DNA of 56,098 bases from Novosphingobium sp. Fuku2-ISO-50 (GCF_001519055.1 NZ_KQ954292.1:131755-187852); one strand, 5' to 3'. Shown: positions 16,992 through 26,790, numbered from the stretch's first letter. A program made the numbers and translations. The notes: generated from the sequence alone by a model not told the origin.

Positions 16992-19552
16992 ACGCTGCGG
17001 CAGGGCCGCCCCCGGTTCGCCACACCCTGATCCGGTTTGCCCTGATCAGCGCGCTGGTTGCGCTGGTGGGGGCGATTGCGTGGCGTTCGCTGGCGCACGT
17101 TGCGCATGATTTTCGCCCTGCCGACGCGCTCGCCGCGCTTGCCGCGATCCCGCCGCGCGCTATCGTGGGCGCAGTGCTGCTGACAGCGACGAGCTATGCG
17201 CTGCTCACGGTCTATGACATGCTGGCGCAAGGGATCGTCGGCGTGCGCGCGCCGATCGCGCTGACCATGCGCGCCGCCTTTACCAGCTATGCCCTGTCGC
17301 ACACGCTCGGCTTTGGAGCGATCACCGGCGGATCGGCGCGGCTGCGGATCTATGGCCGGATCGGCATGCCGCCTGCAAAAGTCGCGCGGATCATCGTGAT
17401 TGCCGGGGTATCGTTCTGGATCGGCGTCGGCGTGACCAGCGGCATCGCGCTGGCCATGCTGCGGACGCCGCTCGACCTTGGCCTGACCACGATCGAGCCG
17501 GCAGCCGCGCATGGCGCGGGCACGGTGATCCTCGGCGCGATCGCCGCGCTCGTCGCGATCGCCGCGCTGCGCCCCGACGTATTGAAACCGTTGCGCCCGA
17601 TCATCGGCACGCTCGGCGCGCAAACGGCGATCGCGCTGGCGGTCGTCTCGACCGTCGATCTCGCCTGCGCCAGTCTCGCGCTTTATCTCCTGCTGCCGCA
17701 CGATCAGTGGCATTTCGCGCGGTTCATGCTCGCCTATGCCATGGGCATCACGCTGGGATTGATCACCCACATCCCCGGCGGGCTCGGCGTGTTCGAAGCG
17801 GTGATCCTGTCGACTCTGCCCGAAGGCGCGACCGACGCCGGAATAGCGGCGCTGATCGCCTATCGCGTGATCTATTACTTTGTGCCGTTTTCGCTGGCGC
17901 TGGTGCTCAACGGCGCGATCGAGGCGGTGGGCATTGCCCCGATGGCGCGCCGGGTCACCGCGCCGGCTCGCGCGGTCCTGCTCGATGCCAGCCCGATGCT
18001 GTTTGGCGCGATGAGCTTTGCCGGCGGGCTGGTGCTGCTGTTGTCGGGCGCGCTGCCTGCCGAACACGACCGCATGCGCAGCCTGATCATGCTCTTGCCG
18101 CTGCCGTTCATCGAAACCTCGCACCTCGCCGCCAGCCTGGTCGGCACCGCGCTTTTGCTGGTCGCCCCGGCGCTGTCGATGCGGCTGGCCAGCGGGATGC
18201 GCACGGCGCGCGCGCTGCTTGTGCTCGGCGCGCTGTTTTCGCTCGCCAAGGGGCTCGATTACGAAGAGGCCGCGGTCATGCTGGTCATGGCGGGCTTTCT
18301 GCAACTGGCCGCGCCGGCATTCTATCGCGGCCGCACCGGCGCCTTTTCGACGCACAATCTGCGCTGGCTGATCGCCGCCATGATCGCGGTGGCGATCACG
18401 TGCGCCAGCGGGGCGATGTTTTACGAAACCGCGACGTTCCGGTCGGACGTGTGGTGGCATTTTGCGCTCTATGGCGATGGGCCGCGCTATTTGCGCGCCA
18501 GTTTTGGCGCGGGCGTGCTGATGACGGCGTTTGCCTTGCGCGAATGGATGACCCAGCCGCGCGGGGGCGGCGGGGTCCGCGTGCTGCCCGCCGAGGTGAT
18601 GGCCCGCGCGATCGCCGCCTGCCCGCGCAGCGACGCGATGCTGGCTCATACCGGCGACAAGCACTTCCTGATCGCGGACGAAGGCGATGCGTTCGTGATG
18701 TTCCGGCCACAGGGACGGACCTGGGTGGTGATGGGCGATCCGGTCGGACCGCGCGAACGCTGGTCGGGACTGATCTGGGAACTGCGCCGGCTGGCCCACC
18801 TGTCCAACGCACCCTTGTGCTTTTACCAGGCGAGCGAGGCGCTTTTGCCGCTGATGGTCGATCTGGGCCTGTCGGTGATGAAATACGGCGAAGAAGCGAT
18901 TGTCGATCCGGCCCGCTTTACCTTGGCGGGGCCGCGCATAAAGGGCCTGCGCAACAGCCGGGCCCGCGCCTTGCGCGAAGGGCTTTCCGTCACGCTGGTT
19001 GCAAAAACCGACATACCGCAGTGGCTGCCGCGCCTGAAACCGCTGTCCGACCAGTGGCTGGCGCTGCACCGGGGCTCGGAAAAAGGGTTCAGCCTCGGCC
19101 GATTCGATGCCGACTATCTCTCCCATGGCGAAATGGCGGTGGTGATGCGCGGCGAGGAACCGATGGCCTTTGCCAATATCTGGCAATCGGGCGACGGCGG
19201 CGAAATGTCGGTCGATCTGATGCGCCAGCGCGGCGATTCCCCGCCCGGCACGATGGACCTCCTGTTTACCGAGCTGATCGACCTGGCTGGCAAGCGCGGC
19301 TTCCGACGGTTCAACATGGGCCTCGCCCCGCTGTCGGGGGTTACCGGCGGTCGGCTCGCGCCGTTCTGGGCCCGCCTGGCGCGCGGGTTCTACCATCTCG
19401 GCGGATCGGTCTACAATTTTTCCGGACTGTTGTTCTACAAGCAGAAATTCGCGCCGACCTGGGAGAGCCGCTATATCGCCTGCCCGCAGGGCCCGCGCGG
19501 ATTCTTTGCGGTCGGCGCGGTAATCAAGCTGGTTTCGGGCGGGCGCGGATAG
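16988..19552 (+). CDS. mprF: Bifunctional lysylphosphatidylglycerol flippase/synthetase MprF-like
   Basis: An 854-residue integral membrane protein. The N-terminal part is a multi-helix flippase region (UPF0104/LPG_synthase_TM-like; SHTLGFGAITGGSARLRIYGRIG, THIPGGLGVFEAVIL are hallmark phrases). The C-terminal part, from about residue 520, is a DUF2156 GNAT-type aminoacyl transferase (FRPQGRTWVVMGDPVGP, FNMGLAPLSGV). It transfers lysine, or another amino acid, from tRNA to phosphatidylglycerol and flips the product, lowering surface charge. The length agrees with the family. It is coupled to DUF2147 and downstream of a VirJ/AcvB-like hydrolase. The amino acid specificity cannot be read from sequence. 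Confidence 0.93.
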   Translation: MNAAAGPPPVRHTLIRFALISALVALVGAIAWRSLAHVAHDFRPADALAALAAIPPRAIVGAVLLTATSYALLTVYDMLAQGIVGVRAPIALTMRAAFTSYALSHTLGFGAITGGSARLRIYGRIGMPPAKVARIIVIAGVSFWIGVGVTSGIALAMLRTPLDLGLTTIEPAAAHGAGTVILGAIAALVAIAALRPDVLKPLRPIIGTLGAQTAIALAVVSTVDLACASLALYLLLPHDQWHFARFMLAYAMGITLGLITHIPGGLGVFEAVILSTLPEGATDAGIAALIAYRVIYYFVPFSLALVLNGAIEAVGIAPMARRVTAPARAVLLDASPMLFGAMSFAGGLVLLLSGALPAEHDRMRSLIMLLPLPFIETSHLAASLVGTALLLVAPALSMRLASGMRTARALLVLGALFSLAKGLDYEEAAVMLVMAGFLQLAAPAFYRGRTGAFSTHNLRWLIAAMIAVAITCASGAMFYETATFRSDVWWHFALYGDGPRYLRASFGAGVLMTAFALREWMTQPRGGGGVRVLPAEVMARAIAACPRSDAMLAHTGDKHFLIADEGDAFVMFRPQGRTWVVMGDPVGPRERWSGLIWELRRLAHLSNAPLCFYQASEALLPLMVDLGLSVMKYGEEAIVDPARFTLAGPRIKGLRNSRARALREGLSVTLVAKTDIPQWLPRLKPLSDQWLALHRGSEKGFSLGRFDADYLSHGEMAVVMRGEEPMAFANIWQSGDGGEMSVDLMRQRGDSPPGTMDLLFTELIDLAGKRGFRRFNMGLAPLSGVTGGRLAPFWARLARGFYHLGGSVYNFSGLLFYKQKFAPTWESRYIACPQGPRGFFAVGAVIKLVSGGRG

Positions 19553-19559
19553 AGTCCGA

Positions 19560-20372
19560 TCAGTGTGGTCCGGGCCCTGCCCCTCTTGATCCCGCCCCCG
19601 TCGCCCCGGGATAGGCCATGCCGAAATCGCCGCCTGTAAAGCCATAGCCTTGCGGCAGCGTCGGCCCCATCACGCCATGCGCGCCCAGCGCCGTCGGCAC
19701 GCCGCTGGGCGTGTCCGCCGGGCCCGCCGCCGGACCGGCGGCGGCAACGGCAACGCCTGCCGCATCATCGCCATGGTCCCTGCCTGCCCTGCCAACCGAT
19801 GCGGGGTCAGCGGATGCAGGCTCAACCGAAGGTGCGGGATCGACCTGCGCGCCGTCGTCCCCGCCGTCATCCCCGCCGTCATCAATGTCCACCGCTGTCG
19901 GCGCGCGCGCGACAGGGCCGGGGATCGCGCGCGCGGGAGCCGCTTTCGCCAGCACGACGGGGCCCGGCGCAATCGGGCGCAAAGGCGCCGTCTTCCCCAT
20001 GCGCAGCGGCACGGCCGCAGGGCCGACAGGCATGGCTTGCTGCCCGATCAGCGCCACGGCGGCGATGCCCGCCGCCAGCGCGGCCAGACCGGCCCACGGC
20101 TTGCCCCGACGCGCGGGCTGTCCACCGACCGCATGGGCCATCGGCACAGCCGAAATCGGCACATGCGCAATCTCCGGAGCAGTCCGGCCCGAAACAGCCT
20201 GTGTCGGGGCGGGCAACTGGGCGAGGCGCGGCACTTCGCGCACGATGCGCTCGGCAAGCCCCGGCGGCAGCGTCGGCGGCGGCACAGCGGCGATCCGGGC
20301 GCGCAGCGCGGCATCGGCGGAAGCGTCATCAGGCAACGAGGGGTCCGGATCGAACGGCGTGCGAAAAATCAT
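19560..20372 (-). CDS. Membrane protein coupled to an ECF sigma factor, possible anti-sigma factor
   Basis: A 270-residue protein of unknown family. Residues 1-90 are polar and Pro-rich with a short helical stretch (PPGLAERIVREVPRLAQLP); residues 93-110 are one membrane helix; the rest is Ala/Pro/Gly-rich with an Asp-Gly repeat (DDGGDDGGDDG). The ATG at 20372 overlaps the TGA of the sigma-factor gene, and one membrane helix with a cytosolic head is the usual anti-sigma layout. No zinc-binding HxxxCxxC is present. The regulatory role is inferred from context only. It converges on the mprF-like gene with a 7-base gap. Confidence 0.6.
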   Translation of the reverse strand: MIFRTPFDPDPSLPDDASADAALRARIAAVPPPTLPPGLAERIVREVPRLAQLPAPTQAVSGRTAPEIAHVPISAVPMAHAVGGQPARRGKPWAGLAALAAGIAAVALIGQQAMPVGPAAVPLRMGKTAPLRPIAPGPVVLAKAAPARAIPGPVARAPTAVDIDDGGDDGGDDGAQVDPAPSVEPASADPASVGRAGRDHGDDAAGVAVAAAGPAAGPADTPSGVPTALGAHGVMGPTLPQGYGFTGGDFGMAYPGATGAGSRGAGPGPH

Positions 20373-21067
20373 AGCGCGTGGCTCCGCTCGATTTCGCCCG
20401 CGATGACCAGATCGCGCCAAGCCAACTCACGCGTGGACAGCACTTCGCGCAATTGGCGCCTGGCGCGGAACAGCAGTGATTCCATGGCCTTGATGTTCAA
20501 ATTGAGCATGTCCGCCGCCGCCGCATTGGAGAAGCCCTCGAAATAGCACAGCACCAGCGCGGCGCGATAGCGTTCGGGCAGCGCGTCGAGCGCCGAAACC
20601 ACTTCCGCGCGCGCCTGATCCGCCTCGATCAAGCGGTCGGCCAGCGGCGCATCGTCTTCGATGTCGGGCAAATCGGGCGTGGTGATCACCCGAAACCGGC
20701 GTTTGCGATCGAAACAGAGATTGAGCGTGACACGGTGCAGCCAGCCGACAAGGCCCGCCCCGCTCGGTGTCCAGCGCGCGGCATTCTGCCACAGCCGGGC
20801 AAAGGCGTCCTGAACCACGTCCTCGGCTTCGTGCCCGTCGCCCAGCATGCGCAGCGCCACGCGATAGAGCGCGCCGCCATGCCGATCGACCAGAACGGCA
20901 AAGGCCGCAACCGACCCCTCGCCGACAACCGCGACCAGCGCCGCATCATCGCGCCGGGCCAGATCGCGCGCGGCCGCGCTGCGCCTGCCCGCGATACGTG
21001 CCCGCCCGGCCTGCGCGATGGCGCTGGCCGGATCGTCGCCGGATGTGGTATGGCCGGGGCTCTCCAT
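20369..21067 (-). CDS. ECF-type RNA polymerase sigma factor
   Basis: A 232-residue sigma-70 family factor. Region 2: FAVLVDRHGGALYRVALRMLGDGHEAEDVVQDAFARLW. Region 4: ALDALPERYRAALVLCYFEGFSNAAAADMLNLNIKAMESLLFRARRQL. The start is uncertain: ATG 21067 is used; a GTG at 21118 would add 17 residues. The first 40 residues before region 2 are longer than the family norm. It is the first gene of a pair with the overlapping membrane protein. The divergent neighbour, 350 bp away, encodes an autotransporter, a possible target. Confidence 0.88.
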   Translation of the reverse strand: MESPGHTTSGDDPASAIAQAGRARIAGRRSAAARDLARRDDAALVAVVGEGSVAAFAVLVDRHGGALYRVALRMLGDGHEAEDVVQDAFARLWQNAARWTPSGAGLVGWLHRVTLNLCFDRKRRFRVITTPDLPDIEDDAPLADRLIEADQARAEVVSALDALPERYRAALVLCYFEGFSNAAAADMLNLNIKAMESLLFRARRQLREVLSTRELAWRDLVIAGEIERSHAL

Positions 21068-21418
21068 CGCGGCACTGCCGCCAAGCCCAATCGCGGCATT
21101 GCCGCCCAACACAGTCACAGGCCTGATCCATCGCGCACGAGGTTTGCTCCACCAATCCCCGACAATTTGAATTCCAGCCCGCCCAAACTGCTGCCCGGTT
21201 GCGCATGAACGGGAAATTTACGGCGAAGCGAACCAAGTTCTTTATTTGTCCGGCTTGCCTTGCAGGGTTTTCCGACTATCCACGTTAGCCGTTCGAGCCC
21301 TCACGCGCGCGCATTCCGCCTTGCCGGAATGAATGTGCCCGAGGGTCACGCTTTTTCAACGGGCGGAGGGCCGGTCTTGCCATCCCACCGCCATCCAGAC
21401 CACGGTCCGAAGGGCTCG
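21068..21418. other. 351-bp intergenic region between sigma factor and autotransporter
   Basis: A divergent region that must contain both promoters. GAACCAAGTTC (a GAAC/GTTC inverted repeat near 21230) precedes an AT-rich TTCTTTATTTG. GAAGGGCTCG before 21419 contains a ribosome binding site for the autotransporter gene. No gene is seen. Confidence 0.4.
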
Positions 21419-24400
21419 ATGCCTTTCGACCCATTGCCGGATGACAGAATGCTGATGCAGCGCCAATTTTCGCAGTTCCTGGCTTCGACCGCTCCGGTTG
21501 CCCTTGGTGTCGCGGCGGGCCTTATGGCCGCTGCGCCCGCCTATGCGGACACGACCGTCAACTCCGGCACGACCGCGACGTACAACACGTCGACCGCCGG
21601 CAATGTCACAGTTTCTGGCACGGGCACGCTGACCGGCGCATCGGGCGCCGTGATCACGGTCGATTCGTCGAATACCGCAACGGTCAATTCGGGCGGCACG
21701 CTCTATGCCGGGACGGCGTCCAGCCCACTCACCGGCAATATCGGCATTCTGGCCAATCCCGGCGTGACGACAACGCTCACCAACGCCGGCACGATCTCTG
21801 TGCTGGAAAACTTCACCCCGCAAACGATCAATGGCACCGTCGTCTTTAGCGCCCTGTCGGGGGTCAGCAATCGATACGGTATCTATGGCGCTGCGGGCGG
21901 CACGCTCAATGCGGCGATCTCGAACACCGGCGCGATCTATGTCGATGGTGAAAATTCCGCCGGGATCCAGATCGACAGCACGCTCAACGGCTCGCTCAAC
22001 ACCCAGGGCACGATCACTGTGCTCGGTGACAACAGCTATGGCGTAAAGCTGGCGAACGTGACCGGCAATGTGACGATCGGCGGCACCGTGACGGTGACCG
22101 GCTCGGCCGCGCAAGGCTATCTGCAGGCGGGCAACGTCGCCGGCCAGATCCTGATCGACGGCGCGATCTCGAACTCCTCCGGCTATACCGACTCCAGCGG
22201 GACATCGCTCACGCTGGCGCTGGCGCGGATCAACACCGGGACGCCGATCGTCGAAATCGACGGCAGTGTTACCGGCGGCATCCTGGTCAATGCGCCGACT
22301 TCGTCGACATCGTCCGACACCAACCGCGGCTCGATCTCGGCCTACGGCAACAATCCCGCGCTGCAGATCGGCGGGGCCAGCGCCATCACCATCGGCGCGG
22401 GCACGACCGACAACGGCACTTATGCGCTGGGCATCGACGGCTCCGTGACGGCGACCGCCTCTCAGAGCAACACGAATGCCTATGCCGTGGTGATCGGCAA
22501 AGCGGGCGGCGGCGCCGTCACGCTGACCAACGGGATGGAAGTCTACGGCACGGTCAGCGCGACGACGCAGAACGCTTCGGCCACCGCGATCCTGATCAAT
22601 TCCAATGCGACAGTCGCGTCGATTCTCAATACCGGGACGATCAAGGCGGTCAGCAACGGGGAATCGACCGGCAATATCTATGCCATTCAGGATCTGTCGG
22701 GCACAGTCTCCACGCTGACCAACCAGGGCTATATCACAGCCAGCGGCACGACCAGCGGCACGACCGCTGCCATCGACCTGTCGAAAAACACCACCGGCGT
22801 CACTCTGACGCAGAGCTATACGTCGACCAACCTGACCAACGAATCGACCGACCAGTCGACAGCCGGATACAACGCCTATACCGCCACGGAATATGCCGGA
22901 ATTACCGGCGACATCCTGCTGGGCACGGGCAACAACACGATCAATATCGAAAGCGGTACCGTCAACGGCAATGCCGTTTTCGGCGCCGGCGGCAGCAATA
23001 CGGTTGATATGGCCGATACCACCCGCTGGGTCGGCAACATCACATTCGGCGCCGGTGGCACGCAGACGATCGCAATGTCGAACTATGCCCAGTTCAACGG
23101 CAACCTCGAACTGAGCAACGACGCAGGGTCGCTGACGATCAACAATTCGGCGATCTTCCTCGGTTCGATCTACGATGGTTCGAATTTCGACGTTGTCGTC
23201 AACGGCGGAACATTCGGTGCCAATGCAGCCACGACGAGCACACTCAAGTCGCTGACCGTCGCTTCGGGTGGGTCTTTGAGCGTCTTTGTCGACGGGACGA
23301 GCGGGACAGCATCAAAGCTGGTGGCCAACACCGCGACTTTTGCCAGCGGCGCGAAGATTACCGTGACGGTCAATTCGTTGAAGAACCCCTTGGGCACGTT
23401 CGACGTGCTCGGCGCAACCACGCTGACCGGGGCCAGCACGCTGACCAGTTCATCGCTCAACCTGCCGGTCCTGTTCAGCGGATCGGTCAGCACGGGGGCC
23501 AACACCACCGCAGGCACCAGCGACGTCTATGTCACCATTGCCCGCGCCACTGCGGCGCAACTCGGCCTGACCGCAGCGCAGACGGCTGCTTACGGGGCGA
23601 TCATCAACGACGCGGCGGCCAACACCAATATCCAGAACACGTTGCTGCAGATCTATGACACCCCGACGCTGCGCGGTCGGTTCAACGAAATGCTGCCCAA
23701 CTATTCGGGCGGCACGTTCGACATCGTCAGCCGCGCCACGCGGCTCGCCAACAAGCATTTCGACGACGATACGACGATGTTCTCGATCAGCGACAGCTCG
23801 GCCTGGCTCGAACCGATCGTGTTCAGCGGCACGCGCGCCTTTGGCGATACGGCGGGCTTCAAGACCACCGGCGGCGGTCTGTCGGCGGGCTATGAAAAGG
23901 TCACCCCGGTCGGCAACGTCGGTTTCCAGCTCGCCTGGCTGACCGGCGATGCCAAGGCCGGCACGTACCAGAGCGTCAAGACCAGCGCATTCGAACTCGG
24001 CCTGTTCTGGCGCAAATCGAGCGGCCCGCTCTATCTCTGGGCCGGCGGCAACCTCGGTCGCGAATCGTTCAATTCGACCCGGACCTTCTTCGGCACATAC
24101 ACCACGTCGACGACGAGCACGGTAACGACCACCAACTTCACTTACAGTGCCGCCGGTCACTGGGCAGGCTGGTCCGCCGCGTTGACGGCGGGCGCATCCT
24201 ATACCGTGCCGCTGGGCGATCATTTCAGCCTGCGTCCGCGCGGCGTCGTCGAATATGATCACCTGAAGGAAAACGCCTATATCGAAGGCGGCGACACGCC
24301 GATCGCGCTGAGCGTTGCGGGCCGGACCAATTCCGAGACCACTGCCACGACCACACTGGCCGCCAAGTGGAGCTCGGGCCCGAGCACGCACGAAGGTCGT

Positions 24401-24652
24401 CCGTTTGCGGTCGAACTCGAAGCCGGGCGCCGCTCGTGGCTTGCCGGCAACATCGGCACGACCACCGCGACGTTCGAAACCGGCGACACGTTCAGCATCA
24501 ATGGCGGGCACCTGCCTTCGGCCTGGATCGGTCAGCTCAGCATCATGCAGGGCGGGCTCGACTACACCTGGAAGATCGGCACCGACATCGAACGCGGCGC
24601 CGACAAGGGCGTCGCCTATGGCGTGCGCGCCTCGATCAGCATCGCGCTGTAA
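21419..24652 (+). CDS. Autotransporter (type Va secretion) with repetitive passenger
   Basis: A 1077-residue outer-membrane autotransporter. The signal peptide spans about residues 1-43, with the cleavage motif AYA before DTTVNSG. The passenger (about 44-750) is rich in Thr, Ser, Gly and Asn with repeated turn phrases (TNAGTISV, NTGAIYV, TNQGYITASG), typical of a beta-helix. The C-terminal domain (about 780-1077) is the 12-strand barrel, ending in alternating aromatic and polar strands and RASISIAL. The function of the passenger (adhesion, aggregation or enzyme) cannot be told. ATG 21419 has GAAGG seven bases upstream; ATG 21449 or 21455 is possible. Confidence 0.88.
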   Translation: MPFDPLPDDRMLMQRQFSQFLASTAPVALGVAAGLMAAAPAYADTTVNSGTTATYNTSTAGNVTVSGTGTLTGASGAVITVDSSNTATVNSGGTLYAGTASSPLTGNIGILANPGVTTTLTNAGTISVLENFTPQTINGTVVFSALSGVSNRYGIYGAAGGTLNAAISNTGAIYVDGENSAGIQIDSTLNGSLNTQGTITVLGDNSYGVKLANVTGNVTIGGTVTVTGSAAQGYLQAGNVAGQILIDGAISNSSGYTDSSGTSLTLALARINTGTPIVEIDGSVTGGILVNAPTSSTSSDTNRGSISAYGNNPALQIGGASAITIGAGTTDNGTYALGIDGSVTATASQSNTNAYAVVIGKAGGGAVTLTNGMEVYGTVSATTQNASATAILINSNATVASILNTGTIKAVSNGESTGNIYAIQDLSGTVSTLTNQGYITASGTTSGTTAAIDLSKNTTGVTLTQSYTSTNLTNESTDQSTAGYNAYTATEYAGITGDILLGTGNNTINIESGTVNGNAVFGAGGSNTVDMADTTRWVGNITFGAGGTQTIAMSNYAQFNGNLELSNDAGSLTINNSAIFLGSIYDGSNFDVVVNGGTFGANAATTSTLKSLTVASGGSLSVFVDGTSGTASKLVANTATFASGAKITVTVNSLKNPLGTFDVLGATTLTGASTLTSSSLNLPVLFSGSVSTGANTTAGTSDVYVTIARATAAQLGLTAAQTAAYGAIINDAAANTNIQNTLLQIYDTPTLRGRFNEMLPNYSGGTFDIVSRATRLANKHFDDDTTMFSISDSSAWLEPIVFSGTRAFGDTAGFKTTGGGLSAGYEKVTPVGNVGFQLAWLTGDAKAGTYQSVKTSAFELGLFWRKSSGPLYLWAGGNLGRESFNSTRTFFGTYTTSTTSTVTTTNFTYSAAGHWAGWSAALTAGASYTVPLGDHFSLRPRGVVEYDHLKENAYIEGGDTPIALSVAGRTNSETTATTTLAAKWSSGPSTHEGRPFAVELEAGRRSWLAGNIGTTTATFETGDTFSINGGHLPSAWIGQLSIMQGGLDYTWKIGTDIERGADKGVAYGVRASISIAL

Positions 24653-24666
24653 TCGAAGTCGCTTTC

Positions 24667-24707
24667 AAAAAAGGGGCGGGCAACCATGCGTTGCCCGCCC
24701 CTTTTTT
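24667..24707. terminator. Strong bidirectional Rho-independent terminator
   Basis: A perfect 17-bp inverted repeat (24667-24683 with 24691-24707) around a 7-base loop. The GC-rich stem GGGGCGGGCAA is flanked by A6 on one side and T6 on the other. It sits between the autotransporter stop at 24652 and the convergent aminotransferase stop at 24763, so it can serve both. Confidence 0.95.
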
Positions 24708-24762
24708 GTGCCCTACCCTTTTCTTGTCCCCGATCAGGGGCGCCCTGTTATAATTCAAGCGG

Positions 24763-25905
24763 TTATGCTTCGAGCAAAGGTTGCGCCGCAAACCAGGGTT
24801 TCATCCGGGCAATCGCTTCCTCGACCAGCGGCGTCGCCACGGCAAAGCTGATGCGGATGAAGCGATGGCCTTCGACGGGGTCGAAATCGATGCCCGGCGC
24901 AATCGTCACCCCGGTATCGCGCAACAACCGCATGGCGAAACCGAGGCTGTCGCGGGTCAGATGGCCGACATCGGCATAGATATAGAACGCCCCGTCGGGC
25001 GGCGCGATGCGGCTCAGCCCCAGATCGGGCAGCGCGGCGAGCATGAGATCGCGATTGCGCGCATAAGTCGCAACGTATCCATCCAGTTCGTCGGTGCAGT
25101 CAAACGCGACCAGAGCGGCCTTCTGGCTGATCACCGGCGGGGTCAGAAACAGGTTGCCCATCCGCGCGCGGGCCTGCGCCGCCAGATCTTCGGGCACCAC
25201 CAGCCAGCCCAGACGCCAGCCAGGCATGCTGAAATATTTGGAAAAACTGTTGACCACCAGCGCATCGGGCATGACCTGCAGCACGCTGTGCGCGGGGCCC
25301 TCAAACGTGATGCCGTGATAGATCTCGTCGGCGATCAGGCGAATGCCGCGCGCCCGGCACACGTCGGCGATGCGCGCAAGTTCATCGGGGGCAATGACCG
25401 TGCCGGTCGGGTTGGCCGGGCTGGCCAAAATCACCGCGTCGGGCGCCGGATCGAGCGCGGCGAGCGCCGCCGCATCAAGCTGATACCGCCGGTCCGGCCC
25501 GCAAGGCACTTCCACCGGCTCCATGAACAAGGCGCGGGCGTTGTTGCGATAAGCGACATAGCCGGGCCGGGCAAAGGCCACCCGCGCGCCCGGCCCACCG
25601 ATCAGCGACAGCGCCATGACCAGCGCCGGCGAAGCGCCGCACGTCAGCACGATCCGCGAAGGATCGATTTCGACGCCATCGCGTTCGCGATAATGCCGCG
25701 CGATCCGCACCTTGAGCGCCTGACTTTCCCAATAGCCCAGGGGATCGCCGTCGAGCACCTCGTGCGCATGGGCGATCGCCGCCGCCGGGGCACCCGTAGA
25801 CGGCTGGCCGAATTCCATGTGAATGATCGAGCGCCCCTCGGCGGCAAGGCGGTGCGCCAGGCTCGAAACGGCCATGGCGTGAAACGGTTCCAGCTGTGCA
25901 ATCAT
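24763..25905 (-). CDS. Class I/II PLP-dependent aminotransferase
   Basis: A 380-residue fold-type I aminotransferase. Seen: MEFGQPSTGAPAAA near residue 30, TCGASPALVMALSL, ASPANPTGTVI (substrate Asn/Pro-Thr-Gly), IADEIYHGITFEG (Asp for the PLP nitrogen), and NSFSKYFSMPGWRLGW (PLP-binding lysine). Close in type to aspartate/aromatic aminotransferases; the substrate is not assigned. A start at ATG 25905 fits the family. Single gene facing the terminator at 24667. Confidence 0.9.
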   Translation of the reverse strand: MIAQLEPFHAMAVSSLAHRLAAEGRSIIHMEFGQPSTGAPAAAIAHAHEVLDGDPLGYWESQALKVRIARHYRERDGVEIDPSRIVLTCGASPALVMALSLIGGPGARVAFARPGYVAYRNNARALFMEPVEVPCGPDRRYQLDAAALAALDPAPDAVILASPANPTGTVIAPDELARIADVCRARGIRLIADEIYHGITFEGPAHSVLQVMPDALVVNSFSKYFSMPGWRLGWLVVPEDLAAQARARMGNLFLTPPVISQKAALVAFDCTDELDGYVATYARNRDLMLAALPDLGLSRIAPPDGAFYIYADVGHLTRDSLGFAMRLLRDTGVTIAPGIDFDPVEGHRFIRISFAVATPLVEEAIARMKPWFAAQPLLEA

Positions 25906-26062
25906 GCCGGACCACTAGCAGAGCAGACCCAGTGACGAAATGGGCCGACGAAATGGGGCGACGAAACAGGCCGGGTTGCCGATTGACAAGTCGCCCGCTC
26001 CATCGGACGCTTTCGATCCAGGCCAGGCGGCACGTATCGCCCGGTCGGCAATGGAGAGGTTC

Positions 26063-26614
26063 ATGCAAACCATCAGTCCGGATTCCCCGCCCCCCGGCAC
26101 GCCGCCGGTTCAGCCGCTGATGACCGCGCTGGTCATCACGGTCATCGCCGTCGTGCTGATCGCGGGCTTTGTCGCGATCGGCGCGGCACTGCATATCGTG
26201 CCGGTCTACGCCGGATTTCTGCTGTTGTGGTATTGGACATCGGTCGGCAATTCCGACCTGCGCGCGCTTGCCCCGGCGGTGGTCGGCGGCGTTACCGGCG
26301 CCGCGCTCAGCTATATGCTGCAAACGGGCGCGGCGATGGGCAATGTCCCGCTGATCCTCGGCGCGCTGGGGCTGATGGTCGTGGCGTTGTTTCTGGTGAT
26401 TGCCGGGCGGCTGCCGCTGTTCTGCAATGCCGCCACGATGCTCTATGTCACCGTGTTCAACGCCCCGGCCCTCCAGAAGAGCGAGGATTTTCGCGCAGTG
26501 ATTGTCGCGACGGTACTCGGTCTCGTCTGGTTTGGACTGTGCATCGCTCTGCTCGGCCGGTTTGCCCCGCATCACGCGCAAGGCACGATAGAATCCGACG
26601 CCGTTCCCGCGTAA
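26063..26614 (+). CDS. Small integral membrane protein of unknown function
   Basis: A 183-residue protein with about five predicted membrane helices (TALVITVIAVVLIAGFVAIG; VYAGFLLLWYW; LAPAVVGGVTGAALSYML; LILGALGLMVVALFLVIAG; AVIVATVLGLVWFGLCIALL). Resembles DUF1097-like small membrane proteins in general look only; not firmly assigned. The start at ATG 26063 follows GGAGAGG with 3-bp spacing; ATG 26051 is in frame and also possible. Stands alone, followed by a hairpin at 26732. Confidence 0.7.
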   Translation: MQTISPDSPPPGTPPVQPLMTALVITVIAVVLIAGFVAIGAALHIVPVYAGFLLLWYWTSVGNSDLRALAPAVVGGVTGAALSYMLQTGAAMGNVPLILGALGLMVVALFLVIAGRLPLFCNAATMLYVTVFNAPALQKSEDFRAVIVATVLGLVWFGLCIALLGRFAPHHAQGTIESDAVPA

Positions 26615-26731
26615 AAAAATTGTCGGCGGCGGGAAAGGTCCGCCACGCTGCAGCGTTGTGTCTTGCGAACGTGACGGAAAAGGATTCGATCCGCCGTGAC
26701 GGACTGGGCGCAACCTCCAGCCCCCGCGCCC

Positions 26732-26777
26732 GCCCCTCTCCTCGCAGTCCCCCGATTTGGGGAGAGGGGCCCTCTTT
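26732..26777 (+). terminator. Terminator-like hairpin
   Basis: A perfect 10-bp inverted repeat GCCCCTCTCC (26732-26741) with GGAGAGGGGC (26761-26770), followed by CCTCTTTTTCC. An inner CCCC/GGGG pairing is an alternative fold. It lies 117 bases after the membrane-protein stop and just past the convergent J-domain gene stop. Confidence 0.7.
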
Positions 26778-26790
26778 TTCCGGGGCCCGT

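Noticed and set aside
16826..19645. 939-codon open frame on the minus strand
   Set aside because: Antisense to mprF; repetitive Arg/Gln/His composition typical of a shadow.
21419..24652. Treating the passenger's Thr/Gly/Asn phrases as a tandem repeat array
   Set aside because: They recur only loosely at the protein level, as in any beta-helix passenger; no exact DNA repeat was found.
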